NCBI GenBank assembly: GCA_030068145.1
Contig: JAPJBO010000755.1
Coordinates: 1 to 64,000, forward strand
Source of the DNA: Diplonema papillatum
Lineage: Eukaryota > Euglenozoa > Diplonemea > Diplonemida > Diplonemidae
DNA: 64,000 nucleotides
Direction of reading: 5' to 3'
A program made the position numbers and the translations under genes. The notes beneath the pieces were generated by a model, which was given only the letters and a program-made list of their open reading frames with translations, did no database searches and was not told where the DNA came from. This document shows positions 53,201-64,000 of the stretch, piece after piece; positions within the stretch are counted from its first letter, which is position 1, and each line of letters starts with the position of its first letter.

Positions 53201-56200
53201 GACTCGGCAGTGTCGAGAAGAGTCCAGAGCGAGATGCAATCCGTGTGGGCCGAACTCCTCACACTCCGCAGCATGCTCGAATCCGAGAAAGGGGGAGAAC
53301 CCAGTCAGCAGAACGAAAGGAAGGCGATGGAACAACTCGACTCGGAAGTGTCGAGAAGAGTCTCAACAGACGCTCAGGGCCAGGCGGGCGGCGGCGGCGG
53401 CGGCGGACCCTCCGCCCATGATGGGGACCACGAGGCCAGGCTGCTCGTGCTGGAGGCAGCCCTGCGGAACGGGAGGGCCCGGCGGCACAGCTTGCCGCCG
53501 TTTGTAGACGGGGACGGCGTCGGCAGGCCGTCCGCGCACACTCCGGCGGAAGTTGGCACGCCGCACTCCCTCTCCCTGACCCAACCCAGCAGGGTTGAAA
53601 GGAGCCCTGTCGAGGAAGCGAAGCCACTTCCACTTCCTCCCGGTCACGCCGGCGAACAAAGCCTGGCACACGATCCGACGGAAGTTGACACGTCACACTC
53701 CCTCTCCCTGACCCAACCCAGCAGGGTTGTGAGGAGCCCCGCCGAGGGAGCGAAGCCACTTGACCCGACGGAAGATGACCCGTCACACTCCTCCCTGCGT
53801 TCCGAGGCCCAGACGTCGCGCACCCGTGCGAGTTCGCTCGGCCCCCTGCAGGCCGCGGGACCCGGGGAAAACGGGAACCCCGGCGCGTCGTACCTGGCGC
53901 AGCACCGGCGGAGCACCGCCGCCGCGGCCTCGGCCAAAGGCCTGGCCTTCGAGCTCGCAGCCCTGCGCAGGGACTTCGAGGCCTTCAAGCGGCAGCCGCC
54001 GCCCGGCTGCGCCCCCGCCCGCAGCGGGCGCGCCGCGAAGCCTGCGAACGGCGATCCGGCGACGCCCGTGTCCCAAGCGACCAGCCGCAGCAGCTGCGGA
54101 CTGGCTGCCTCGGCGGACTCATCCGTCAGCTCGCTCGCGCCCGACGACTCGCCCGCCGCCCGCCCTGCCGCGGCCCCCGGAGCGTCGGCCCTGCGCGGGC
54201 TGGTCGCGAAGTCGCACGACGCGCAAGAGAAGCTCGGCGACGAGGTCAAAGCGCTCGCGGCCAAGCTCCGGAGGCTGCAGGTCAGCGACAGGGCCGTCCG
54301 CGCGGTGCAGAGCGACCTCGAAGCCCTGCGCCTCGCTGACCGGGCGCGGGGCGACGCCGTCGCCAGCATCAAGCTCGATATCCAGCTGTTGAAGTCCTCG
54401 CATCACCAACCCCCGCAAGACCCGGACCAGCTCCTCGCCCGCAAAATTGAAGGTGCGCTTACCCCCTGTCGCTTTCCGCACTCCGCACTCCGCCTGTTTT
54501 CTCCCCCTCCTTCGAAGTAAGCACGAGGCAGCCCCTTGAGTATTTTCTATTAGCCAGTTAGTCAACAGCTGCAGCTCCACTATTGTGTCTTCCAACCCAT
54601 TGGACGACGCTCGCCGCGGAGGCTGTAGGTGATTCTGCCTTGTCCTTTTTGCATTCTCCAGCCATTAAGTCAGCCTAAATGAGCATCCGACCAGTTATTC
54701 TGGATTTCCCGAGCATTTTAGGACCACCTGAGTGGTAGGTTTCGAGTTTTGGGTTGCTGGGGGCCCCCCTTTTTCCAATCCCGACTTCCCAAGCGGGCCT
54801 TCACTCTCTGAACCACCCCTCCCCATCACGACATGTATGCACGCGGGGGCTCAGGGCCACATCCATTGCGAATGTGTTCGTGGTGTCGACCGCAGGTGTC
54901 TTTTTTATGGTAACACGCTCGCTTGTCAATATCAAAAAGTGTCGGATGGCATCGTTCTGTGTTAAATCACTTAAAACAGGGTTTACACGAACGCACAAAC
55001 AAAAAAATATGCCGGCTGTGCCAAAGAGAGTAAAAGCGTGAAAGGGTACGTACAGTAGTGAGTAGAGAAGAGAACGAGTGTAAAAGAACGGGAGGTAGCA
55101 CAAACTACCAGACCAGCGGAGGCCACCGCAGAAAGATTTCTTACCTTTTCCTTATCCCTCAAAAACCAGCACCAATAACAACGACTCCCCATCACGACAG
55201 CGAACGAGGAACGGCTGAATGACGTGTGCACGGGCAGCTCTGACCTCGCGTGCGATTTGGTTTCGCTGCAGCTGTCCGTCAAGGAGCTGCAGGACGACGT
55301 GCGCAGCGTCGGCACGCGGGCCGGGGCGGAGGTGCTGGGGTCGCAGATGCGGGGAATCGAAGCCGACTTGAAGAGCGAGCTCAAGGACAAGCTGTCGATC
55401 ATCGAGGCGAAGGTTGGCAAGGAGCTCAGGCAGGCCTCCCGAGTGGCCGAGGAGGTCGACTTGCTCAAGGCGTCGGTGAACGGGAGCACGCACGCGGGTT
55501 CCCTCCAGCAAGTGCAAGCCACACTGTCCGACCTCTGCGCCCGGCAAACCCACGTTGAAGAAAAGTGGAGCGGCGAAGTTGAGTTGCTCAAGGCGTCTGT
55601 ACACGAACGCACGCAGGCGACTTCCCTCCAGCAAGTGCAAGACGCACTGTCCGACCTTCGCGCTCAGCAAGCCAATGCAGAAGAGAAGTGGAGCGGCGAC
55701 GTTGAGTCGCTCAAGGCGTCGTTGGCTGGGCACGCACCTCACGGCGCAGATCCGTTCCGGCAGCTGCAAGACGCGGTGGCAGCCCTGTCCGACCGGCTGG
55801 CCCGAGCCGAGGAGAAGCTGCGCGGCGTGTCCCCAGGCCCCGCCGCCTTCCCGTTCCACGAGCGACGCAACACAGTCGTGCCCCTGCCGCCGCCCGAGCC
55901 GGCGAACGCCACCCAGCCCTGCACGGCAGCCACGCCGCTGCCGTCGAGCTCCTCTCTGTCGACGTCCTCTTCCGCCCAGGTCAGCAGCCGACACCACGCG
56001 AACCCGTTCCAATTCGACCCGGAAACGCGCGCCGGCGGAGACGCGGCGGTGGACGCCAAAGAAGCGTCCGTCCAGGCTTCGTTCGAAGCTCTGCAGGCGC
56101 AAATCCAGCGCGTTTCCGACAGGACGGACCGCCTCGAATCCCTCCAAACAACACAGTTACCACCCTCCACCTCCCACGAGCCTCTCCTGCACGCGCGGGG

Positions 56201-59200
56201 GCGGGATATCTCCAGCGATGTGGAGGATGGACAGGAAACCCTAGAAGGCGCCAAAGAAGCCTCCGTTCAGGCTTCGATCGAAGCTTTGCAGGCGCAAATC
56301 CAGCGCGTTTCCGACAGGACGGACCACTTCGAATCCGTCCGAACAACACAGCTACCACCCTCCATGCACGCGCGGGGGCGGGATATCTCCAGCGAGGTGG
56401 AGGATGGACACGAAACACTCGAAGGCAATCGACCTGCCGCTGAGGCCTGCGATTCCACGGTGAGTCCGTCTGGTTACGACGTGGTGATTGAGCTGCAGAG
56501 CATTCGAGACGAGGTGGACGCCTTTTCCGCGGACTTCGCCGGTGTTACGCAGCAGCTGCAAAACGAGCTCGCAACCGTGAAGCGGGAGCTGATCAGGCAA
56601 GCTGACCTACTGCCCGACGCAGGCGCGCAGGATATTTCCGACAGGATGGACGCCGAACTCGCATCACTCCGAAACGCATTGCCTGCCGCCAAAATTGACG
56701 GAGCCGCATCCAACCTGCACCCCGATTCCCCGACCCACCAAACGGGTGCAGTCGAAGCCCTGCAAGAGCGGGTACAGGACATCTCGGACAAAATGGACGC
56801 CGAACTCGCATCACTCCGAAACGCATTGCGTGTCGCCACGGCTGACCAAGCCTCGGCCAACTTGCATCACGAGTCCCCAACCCACCATTCGAGTTCAGTC
56901 GAAGCTCTGCAAGAGCGGGTACAGGACATCTCGGACAAAATGGACGCCGAACTCGCATCACTCCGAAACGCATTGCCTGCCGCCAAAATTGACGGAGCCG
57001 CATCCAACCTGCACCCCGATTCCCCGACCCACCAAACGGGTGCAGTCGAAGCCCTGCAAGAGCGGGTACAGGGCATCTCGGACAAAATGGACGCCGAATT
57101 CGCGTCACTCCGAAACGCATTGCCCAGTGCTGCGAGTAACCAAGCGGTCGAAAACCTGCAGCTCGACTTCCAGCTCACGCAAGAAGACACGAAGCACATC
57201 CTGTCCGAGTTCGCAGCGGCAATGGACTCGATCGCCAGCAAAGCGGCGGGGCCGGAAACCCTGCAGGCGCGGGTGCAAGACATCTCCGACAGAATGGACC
57301 GCGAGCTGGGATCACTGCGCAGCGCGCTGTGCGCTGTCGAAGAGCTGCTGCCCGAACCCTCGGCCGGACCCTCAGCGGGTGCAGTCGAAGCCCTGCAGGC
57401 GCAGATGCACGGCATCTCCGACAGAATGGACGTTGAACACGCATCACTCCGGAACGCATTGACCGCCACGGTCGACGAAGCCTCTGTCAACGTGCATCCT
57501 GAGTCCCCGGAGACACACCAAACAAGTGCAGTTGAAGCCCTGCACGAGCGAGTACAGAACATCTCGGACAAAGTGGACCGCGAACTCGCATCACTCCGGA
57601 ACGCATTGCCTACCGCCACGGTCGACGAAGCCTCTGTCAACGTGCATCCCGAGTCCCCGGACACACACCAAACAAGTGCAGTTGAAGCTCTGCACGAGCG
57701 AGTACAGAACATCTCGGACAAAGTGGACCGCGAACTCGCATCCCTCCGAAACGCGTTGCCTGCCGCCGCGGTTGACGAAGCCTCTGCCAACCCGCATCCT
57801 GCGCCCTCGACTCGCCAAACGAGTTCAGTCGAGGCCCTGCAAGAGCGGGTGCAGGACATCGCGGACAAAATGGACGTCGAACTCGCATCCCTCCGAAACG
57901 CGCTGTCCGTCGCTCAGAACGACCAAGCCATCGAAGACCACACGCACGACGAAACGAAGCACATCCTGTCCGAGTTCGCAGCAGCGATGGATTCGCTCGT
58001 CGGCAAAGCGGCGGAGGCGGACGCTGTGCAGTTGCGTGTCGACGGCCTGGAGTCCGAATTGGCCGCGCTGCGGTCAGACGCGGCCCTGGGCAACGCGGAG
58101 GCTGTCGAAACCGCGTTTTTTGGCCTCAAGCGCGAGCAAGACGAGACGAAGGCAGCGCTGACGTTGCATGCCGAGATGACCGACAACTTCCTGGACGATC
58201 TCGCCGACGTCCGGTCGAAGCTCGCTGAGTTGTTGGAAGGTCGAGAGGACCTTGCCGACACAAGAGACCGTGCTGCACCCTGCGAACGAGGTGACCCGAC
58301 CCAGCTTGGGGACAGCCATCAAACACCGCAGCGCCTGGCTGCCCGGTTCGTGGAAGAGGCGAGGGCAGCACTGTTCTCACACGCGGAGACCACAGGAGGG
58401 CTGCTCGACGACATGGCCGCCGTCAAGGCGAAACTCGCCGAACTGGCGGCCGGAAGCTTCGCGCCCCCTGCCGCGGAACCGACGGCGTCTGGCACCGGCG
58501 AGGCTGTGGCCCGTCTGGCAGACGGCACGCAAGCCGTATCGCTGCTTCAAAGCGAGGTTCTGGCCCTCAGAACAGAGCTCTCGACCCTGCAAACATCCCG
58601 GGACGACGACCGCCCGCAGTTCTTGGAGGCAGACGGCACGCAAGCCGTATCACTGCTTCAAAGCGAGGTTCTGGCCCTCAGAACAGAGCTCGCGACCATG
58701 CAAGCATCCCGGGACGACGATCGCGCACAGTTCTTGGAGGCAGACGCCGCATCGGCTCGAAACACTCAAGAAACCTTGGCAGAGCTGCAAGCCGAAGTCC
58801 TAACTCTCAGAACAGAGCTCACAACCTTACAAACATCTCGGGAAGACGGTCGCGATGCCGAAAGCACTCGAGAAACCATGGCGCAGCTGCAAGGTCAGGT
58901 TCTAGCCCTTCGAACAGAGCTCACGACCTTACACGCATCCCGGGAAGACGGCCGCACGCAATCTTTAGAGGCAGACGCAGAAAGCACTCGAGAAACCATG
59001 GCGCAGCTGCAAGGTCAGGTTCTAGCACTTCAAATAGAGCTCACAACCTTGCAAGCATCCCGGGACGACGATCGCACGCAATCTTTGGAGGCAGATGCCG
59101 AAAACACCCGAGAAACCATGGCGCAGCTGCAAGGTCAGGTTCTAGCTCTTCGAACAGAGCTCGCAACTTTACAAACATCTCGGGAACACGATCGCACGCA

Positions 59201-61790
59201 ATCTTTGGAGGCAGATGCCGAAAACACTCGAGAAACCATGGCGCAGCTGCAAGGTCAGGTTCTAGCTCTTCGAACAGAGCTCGCAACTTTACAAACGTCT
59301 CGGGAACACGATCGCACGCAGTTCTTGGAGGCAGAGGCCGCAACTGCTCAAAACGCTCAGGAGCTGCAGGAGGAGGTTCTAATTATTCGAACAGAGCTCG
59401 CCACCCTGAAACCATCTCAAGCAGACGACCGAGCTGAAGCGCTAACCGCAGATGCCGCAAACACACAAGAAACCGTATCGCAGCTGCAAGACCAGCTTCT
59501 AACCCTCAGAACAGAGCTCGCAACTCTACAAGCATCCCAAGAAGACGATCGTACGCAATCGTTGGAGGCAGATGCCGCGTCAGCTCGAAAAACGCATGGA
59601 GCTTTGGCAGAGCTACAAGACGAGGTTCTCACCCTCAAAACAGGGCTCGCTACCCTTCAAACATCTCGAGAGGACGATCGCACGCAATTACTGGAGGCAG
59701 CTGCCGCATCAGCCCAAAACGCTCAGGAGCTGCAGGAGGAAGTCCTAGCCATTAGAGCGGAGCTCGCTACTCTGAAACTATCTAAAGCAGACGACAGAGG
59801 CGAATTGCCAGCCACGGATGCCGCAAACACACAAGAAGCCGTAACGCAGCTACAAGACGAGGTTCTAACACTCAGAGCAGAGCTGGCAACCTTGCAAGCA
59901 TCTCAAGAAGACGATCTCACGCAATTGTTAGAGGCAGACGCCGCATCGGCTCGAAAAACGCAAGGAGCTTTATCAGAGCTACAAGACGAGGTTCTCACCC
60001 TCAAATCAGAAGTCGCAGCTCTCCAAACATCTCGAGAAGACGATCGCACACAATTCTCAGCCCAGGAGCTGCAGGAGGAAGTCCTAGCCATTAGAGCTGA
60101 ACTCACTGCTCTGCAACCATCTCAAGCAGACGACAGAGGCGAATTGCCAGCCGCAAACACACAAGAAGCCGTAACGCAGCTACAAGACGAGGTTCTCACC
60201 CTCAAAACAGAGCTCGCGACCCTCCGAACATCTCGGGAAGACGATCGCACGCAATTCTCAACCCAAAACGCTCAGGAGCTGCAGGAGGAAGTCCTAGCCA
60301 TTAGAGCTGAGCTCACTGCTCTGCAACCATCTCAAGCAGACGACCGAGGCGAATTGCCAGCCGCAAACACACAAGAAGCCGTAACGCAGCTACAAGACGA
60401 GGTTCTAACTCTCAGGGCAGAGCTGGCAACTTTACAAGCATCCCAAGAAGACGATCTCACGCAACTGTTAGAGGCAGACGCCGCATCGACTCGAAAAACG
60501 CAAGGAGCTTTGTCAGAGCTACAAGACGAGGTTCTCACCCTCAAAACAGAGCTCGCGACCCTCCGAACATCTCGGGAAGACGATCGCACGCAATTCTCAA
60601 CCCAAAACGCTCAGGAGCTGCAGGAGGAAGTCCTAGCCATTAGAGCTGAGCTCACTGCTCTGCAACCATCTCAAGCAGACGACCGAGGCGAATTGCCAGC
60701 CGCAAACACACAAGAAGCCGTAACGCAGCTACAAGACGAGGTTCTAACTCTCAGGGCAGAGCTGGCAACTTTACAAGCATCCCAAGAAGACGATCTCACG
60801 CAACTGTTAGAGGCAGACGCCGCATCGACTCGAAAAACGCAAGGAGCTTTGTCAGAGCTACAAGACGAGGTTCTCACCCTCAAAACAGAGCTCGCGACCC
60901 TCCGAACATCTCGGGATGACGACCGCACGCAACCTTCGGAGACGGACGCCGCGAATACACGAGGAACCGTGCCACAGCTGCAAGACGCGGTTCTGACCAT
61001 CCGGGCAGAACTCGCAGCCATGCAGGCACCGCTAACCTGGGCGGGGATGGAGGGCGAGGTTGCGGGGTTCAAAAAGCAGCTCTCCGCCTTGCAGGCGAAG
61101 CATGCCGGCAGGGTGGAGTTGGAGGCAGAGTTGAAGACCCTGCGGGAAGACGTTGCGGCGGGAAGCTTCAGAGCGGAGGAAGGCATGCGGCGCCTTCGCG
61201 AGGAGGTTGAGAAGCTGTGCGATGAGATCATAGCGCTCGGCAACGACTCATCGGGCATCCACGCCGAGCAAGACGCGCTGCTGGCGGAGCTGGAACAGCT
61301 GCGGGAGGATCATCAAACCGAGGCTGCGTCCCGCGAAGAACAAGCCCGGGTTTTGCGGCAGCGAATGGACGCGTTGCAGAGGCAACAAGCCGCGCCGACT
61401 CCCTTTTCCGACCTGCCCCGGGACACCCCCCAGCCGTCGACCCCCGGGCTGACGACGAGCGATCCTTCGCCCGGCGTGAAGGACATGGTGGACGAGCTGG
61501 CGGCGACGCTGTCCCGCCTGCAGGCGACGACCCTCCTCAAGCTCGACCAAGACGTGCAGGGCGCGCGCGCGGCGGCCGTCGAAGCGCTGAACGCCGCGAC
61601 GGAGCTGGCGGAGGTGCCCTTCCTGATAGAAGAGGTCCGGTCGGACATCGCGGCGATGAAGCGGAAGATCGTCCCGAAGGCGGTCAACATCCGGGAAGGC
61701 TGCGAGATCGTCCCGTCGCCAGCGAGCGGCTTCACCTCCATCGCAAGAACGCCACCACGCATGGTCCACGTCCGTGATCCAGGCACTTAG
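50297..61790 (+). CDS. Giant coiled-coil protein, about 3581 aa (2 exons)
   Basis: Exon 1 is 50297-54452 and exon 2 is 55201-61790. The split codon joins in frame across the junction (LARKIEANEERLND). The whole protein is heptad-rich and nearly free of hydrophobic segments. Repeats in order: four 14-residue units (KHDRQQAWI type, 51017-51184); about six units with WEELLALRGM; about six of 47-49 residues with SVWAELLTLRSM (52650-53370); a Pro/Ser linker; units with QDISDKMDAELASLRNAL (56600-57910); 40-residue units with LQGQVLALRTELTTLQ (58860-59340); and 113-residue near-identical units (59950-60900). A non-repeated coiled coil closes the protein. Such architecture is typical of structural cytoskeletal, centrosomal or vesicle-tether proteins. 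Which applies is not known. The ATG at 50297 is the first in frame; an earlier exon cannot be excluded. Confidence 0.8.
54495..54546 (+). mobile_element. MITE-like family B right end
   Basis: TCCTTCGAAGTAAGCACGAG then GCAGCCCCTTGAGTATTTT, with no left part. Confidence 0.7.
54898..55010 (+). repeat. Interspersed repeat D in coiled-coil intron
   Basis: GTGTCGGATGGCATCGTTCT and GGGTTTACACGAACGCACAA, closest to 38465-38560. Confidence 0.65.
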
Positions 61791-62120
61791 AATTAAAGCG
61801 TCGAATGACACCAGACTGTACATCAACCCCAACACGCAAGCGTACGCAAGACACACACTACACGGGCACTTGGTTGTGCTGCGGTTCTTTTGGTAACAAC
61901 CTCCATCGCAAGAACGCCGCCGCGCATGGTCCACGTCCGTGATCCAGGCACTTAGAATTAAAGCGTCGAAAGACACCAGGCTGTACATCAACCCGAACAC
62001 ACAAGCGTACGCAAGACACACACACACTACACGGGCACTTGGTTGTGCTGTGGTTCTTGTGGTAACAACCTCCATCGCAAGAACGCCGCCGCGCATGGTC
62101 CACGTCCGTGATCCAGGCAC
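61735..62120 (+). repeat. Tandem repeat of coiled-coil gene stop codon and 3' end
   Basis: CCTCCATCGCAAGAACGCC starts at 61735 (end of the gene), 61900 and 62069. Each unit carries the last coding residues (MVHVRDPGT), a stop or its remnant, and a 3' flank. Spacing is 165 and 169 bp. Confidence 0.9.
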
Positions 62121-62185
62121 TTAAAAAAAACGTACGCAAGACACACACGCTACACGGGCACTTGGTTGTGCTGTGGGGTTTTATT

Positions 62186-62260
62186 GCTGTCATTATCAAA
62201 AAGTGACGGTTGACAGCGTACTGTGGAAAGTACGAAAACAGGTGATACCACACATGCGCA
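62186..62260 (+). repeat. Interspersed repeat D, short copy
   Basis: TATCAAAAAGTGACGGTTGA then CAGCGTACTGTGGAAAGTAC, the reverse-orientation match of 28700-28800. Confidence 0.6.
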
Positions 62261-62429
62261 CAAATATTATAATAACGGCTGTGCGTAAAGAAGGGCCACG
62301 TGATGCTAGCATCAACCATGCATGAGAGGCAGTGTTCTGCCTAAACATTAAACTAAGATTTTCCCCCGCCTCACCAGTCAAACAGAGACTTCAAAAAACC
62401 GACCGCTTACTACAAGAAACAGTCTAGAT

Positions 62430-63000
62430 TTGAGCCGGTCCGTCCCCATCTCTTGAAACTGCATCGAAGTGCCTGCCGCTGTTTATCAAGTGAATCACGG
62501 TCCACCACGGTCTACCAGGTCCATCCCTTGTCCCTAGAGCTGCATCGAATTGCCCGGTGCTGTATTCTTCGGTCTATCACGGTCTATCAAGAGGGGATGG
62601 ACCGGCTCAAGATTGCGCATGCTGCTGTTGACCATTTTCCACTCGCCCTGAAGGGCGAAAGATTGATCTGGCCAATTACGTGGCCTACACGTAACGAACT
62701 GCGAAGACCATGACGTGATCGTTGGTCTTGTTGCTTCTCGCACGAGACGACGCAAAGAACATCGTTGCGCTCAAACCTTTCCGTAGAAACAATGCATTGT
62801 AAACACGAAAGAGAACGCTGGCAGCGTGTTTGGGAGAAGATTAGCCTAACGAGCATATTCACTCCCTATCATCATCCGCTAGCAGGCCAATCCTCCCCCG
62901 GCACGTACAAACAAACACACGTCTATTCTTTTTCCCTGAAGGGGCGGAAACTTGTTCTCATTCTATTCTCTCACACGAAAGTTCTGGGCAGTAGCTGGGT
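62430..63000. other. No gene seen; one shared repeat
   Basis: ACGAAAGAGAACGCTGGC and GGGAGAAGAT at 62805-62860 recur at 17200-17260 in carrier copy 2. The CACGGTCTA phrases at 62500-62590 form loose repeats. Confidence 0.45.
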
Positions 63001-63013
63001 CTGGCCGCAAAAA

Positions 63014-63046
63014 ATGAGTGCCACGGCGGATCTAGTGGATGAGGAG
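63014..63046 (+). CDS. Possible short first exon (very weak)
   Basis: ATG at 63014 gives MSATADLVDEE, followed directly by GTGAGT, a strong donor. No matching later exon is found before the window ends. It may be the start of a gene continuing beyond 64000, or chance. Confidence 0.15.
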
Positions 63047-63403
63047 GTGAGTGGAAAACACGTTCCCACTCTGCGAGCATAAATGTATCGAAATCCCTGC
63101 GTCCAATCCAACGAAAGTAAGACCCTCGCCCTACAACGGTCAACCAGAGACTCGGAAAATACCCAGCTCGCTCTAAAACGCGAAACCGTCTAGAAGGTGT
63201 CGCGCAGGGCAAAACGCGGAACGGACCGTGCCACCGTGAACTAGGGTGAGCCTGTTCGCCTCTGAGGTCTTTGAAGGGAAAGTGCCCGAAAAAGTCATTG
63301 GCCGGAGGTTCGAATAGCTTTTCGGGATGATCGCAGGTTGCATCCCATGCCTTGTCGACATAGCCGCCCTCTCCCTTTCTCTCTCTCTCTCTCTCTTTTT
63401 CTA

Positions 63404-63694
63404 CATAAGCGCCAGCTTGGAAGGAAATGCTCGACGATGCTGCCAGACAAAGAACCGAAGGGATCCCAAGTGCTGTAACTACCGAACTACGTGTTGAACG
63501 GACGTGAGGTCATGCCGGTCTACCCCTACACGACAAATCACACAAACACAACAGGTCAAAGTCCTGAGTGAGAAAACGAACACACGGTGGTGTAAGCTAA
63601 GAACAAATCAGATTGTGTTTGTATTGTATTTGCCCCTCTACCTCTATGTTTCCTCCCTTCCATTCGGAGTCGAAGCAGCTACGTCGAGTATTTT
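63404..63694 (+). mobile_element. MITE-like family A, full copy
   Basis: CATAAGCGCCAGCTTGGAAG to GCAGCTACGTCGAGTATTTT, preceded by a CT microsatellite at about 63370-63400. Confidence 0.8.
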
Positions 63695-63901
63695 CAATCG
63701 CGTCCGATTCCGTTTCATAGAGTAAAGAAGGACACCCTACGACACACGCAACTCCAATAAAATACCACAGCAAATAGAAACCAACTGGGAGGGGGACCCC
63801 CCAGTGTGTTGATCCATGTTTCTTCCCACAATATGTCAAAAGTTCAAAAAAAGCCTTAAAAGCTTCCGAAAAAAAAAAAACAAACAACAATTTAAATTTG
63901 T

Positions 63902-64000
63902 GTTAGCTACATGCAATGTGTGAGGAAAAATGAACCGCCCAAGTAGGACCTTCTGATCATGACCATAAAATGCCACTTGAAACCACGTCCAGGATTTTTG
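63902..64000 (+). repeat. Interspersed repeat C, copy 5, cut by window end
   Basis: TTAGCTACATGCAATGTGTG onward, as at 14838. Confidence 0.75.

Larger units (their letters stand above)
54453..55200 (+). other. Intron of coiled-coil gene, 748 bp
   Basis: GTGCGC at the donor, ATCACGACAG at the acceptor. It contains a family B right end (54495-54546), a repeat D copy (54898-55010) and a 170-bp block shared with 46490-46660. Confidence 0.8.

Noticed and set aside
55152-56147. 331-codon minus-strand frame opposite the coiled-coil gene
   Set aside because: A shadow of the strongly biased coding strand.

Overview
This is nuclear DNA of a eukaryote, most likely a unicellular one. The evidence is spliceosomal GT-AG introns, nuclear-type LSU and SSU rRNA fragments, a mitochondrial carrier, a tyrosine-kinase-like protein kinase, an ankyrin protein and a giant coiled-coil protein. 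Exons are GC-rich. Genes are few and widely spaced, and the rest is tandem repeats, short inverted-repeat transposons and duplicated gene pieces. The carrier reads most like those of alveolate protists, but this is a by-eye impression and no species is named.

Layout. 1-2000: right end of a MITE-like element, two broken carrier C-termini and 71-bp and 80-bp minisatellites. 2042-8018: ADP/ATP-carrier-type gene copy 1, four exons, with introns filled by repeats, an LSU rRNA fragment and lysine-rich pseudogene repeats. 8090-14250: a third carrier C-terminal remnant, then a 21-bp minisatellite of about 235 copies. 14256-19498: carrier gene copy 2, with nearly identical exons but very different introns. 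19500-25860: no convincing gene; a 26-unit 60-bp minisatellite lies between 200-bp direct repeats. 26003-28240: intact kinase gene, followed by three 948-bp-spaced copies of its 3' end and one older remnant, to about 31715. 31700-42700: repeat-rich, with a telomere-like array, a two-copy zinc-finger-like locus, SSU rRNA fragments, a two-copy small hypothetical ORF and a 1.63-kb inverted-repeat transposon with a TTA target duplication. 42718-44668: three ankyrin copies, two truncated and one intact, plus an older fragment. 44700-50290: repeats, a second LSU fragment and MITEs. 50297-61790: one gene for a coiled-coil protein of about 3581 residues, split by one 748-bp intron; its stop codon and 3' region are then tandemly repeated. 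61790-64000: repeats, one possible short first exon and another MITE.

Themes. The dominant process is local duplication: the carrier, kinase 3' end, ankyrin, zinc-finger and coiled-coil loci all show tandem full or partial copies, usually one intact and the others decaying. Two MITE-like families (A and B) share related terminal inverted repeats. A module of about 60 bp with a TATA-like core lies before the zinc-finger and ankyrin ORFs and recurs elsewhere, which suggests a promoter carried along by duplication. The genes do not form an operon-like or functional unit. All repeat alignments, copy counts and homologies were made by eye.
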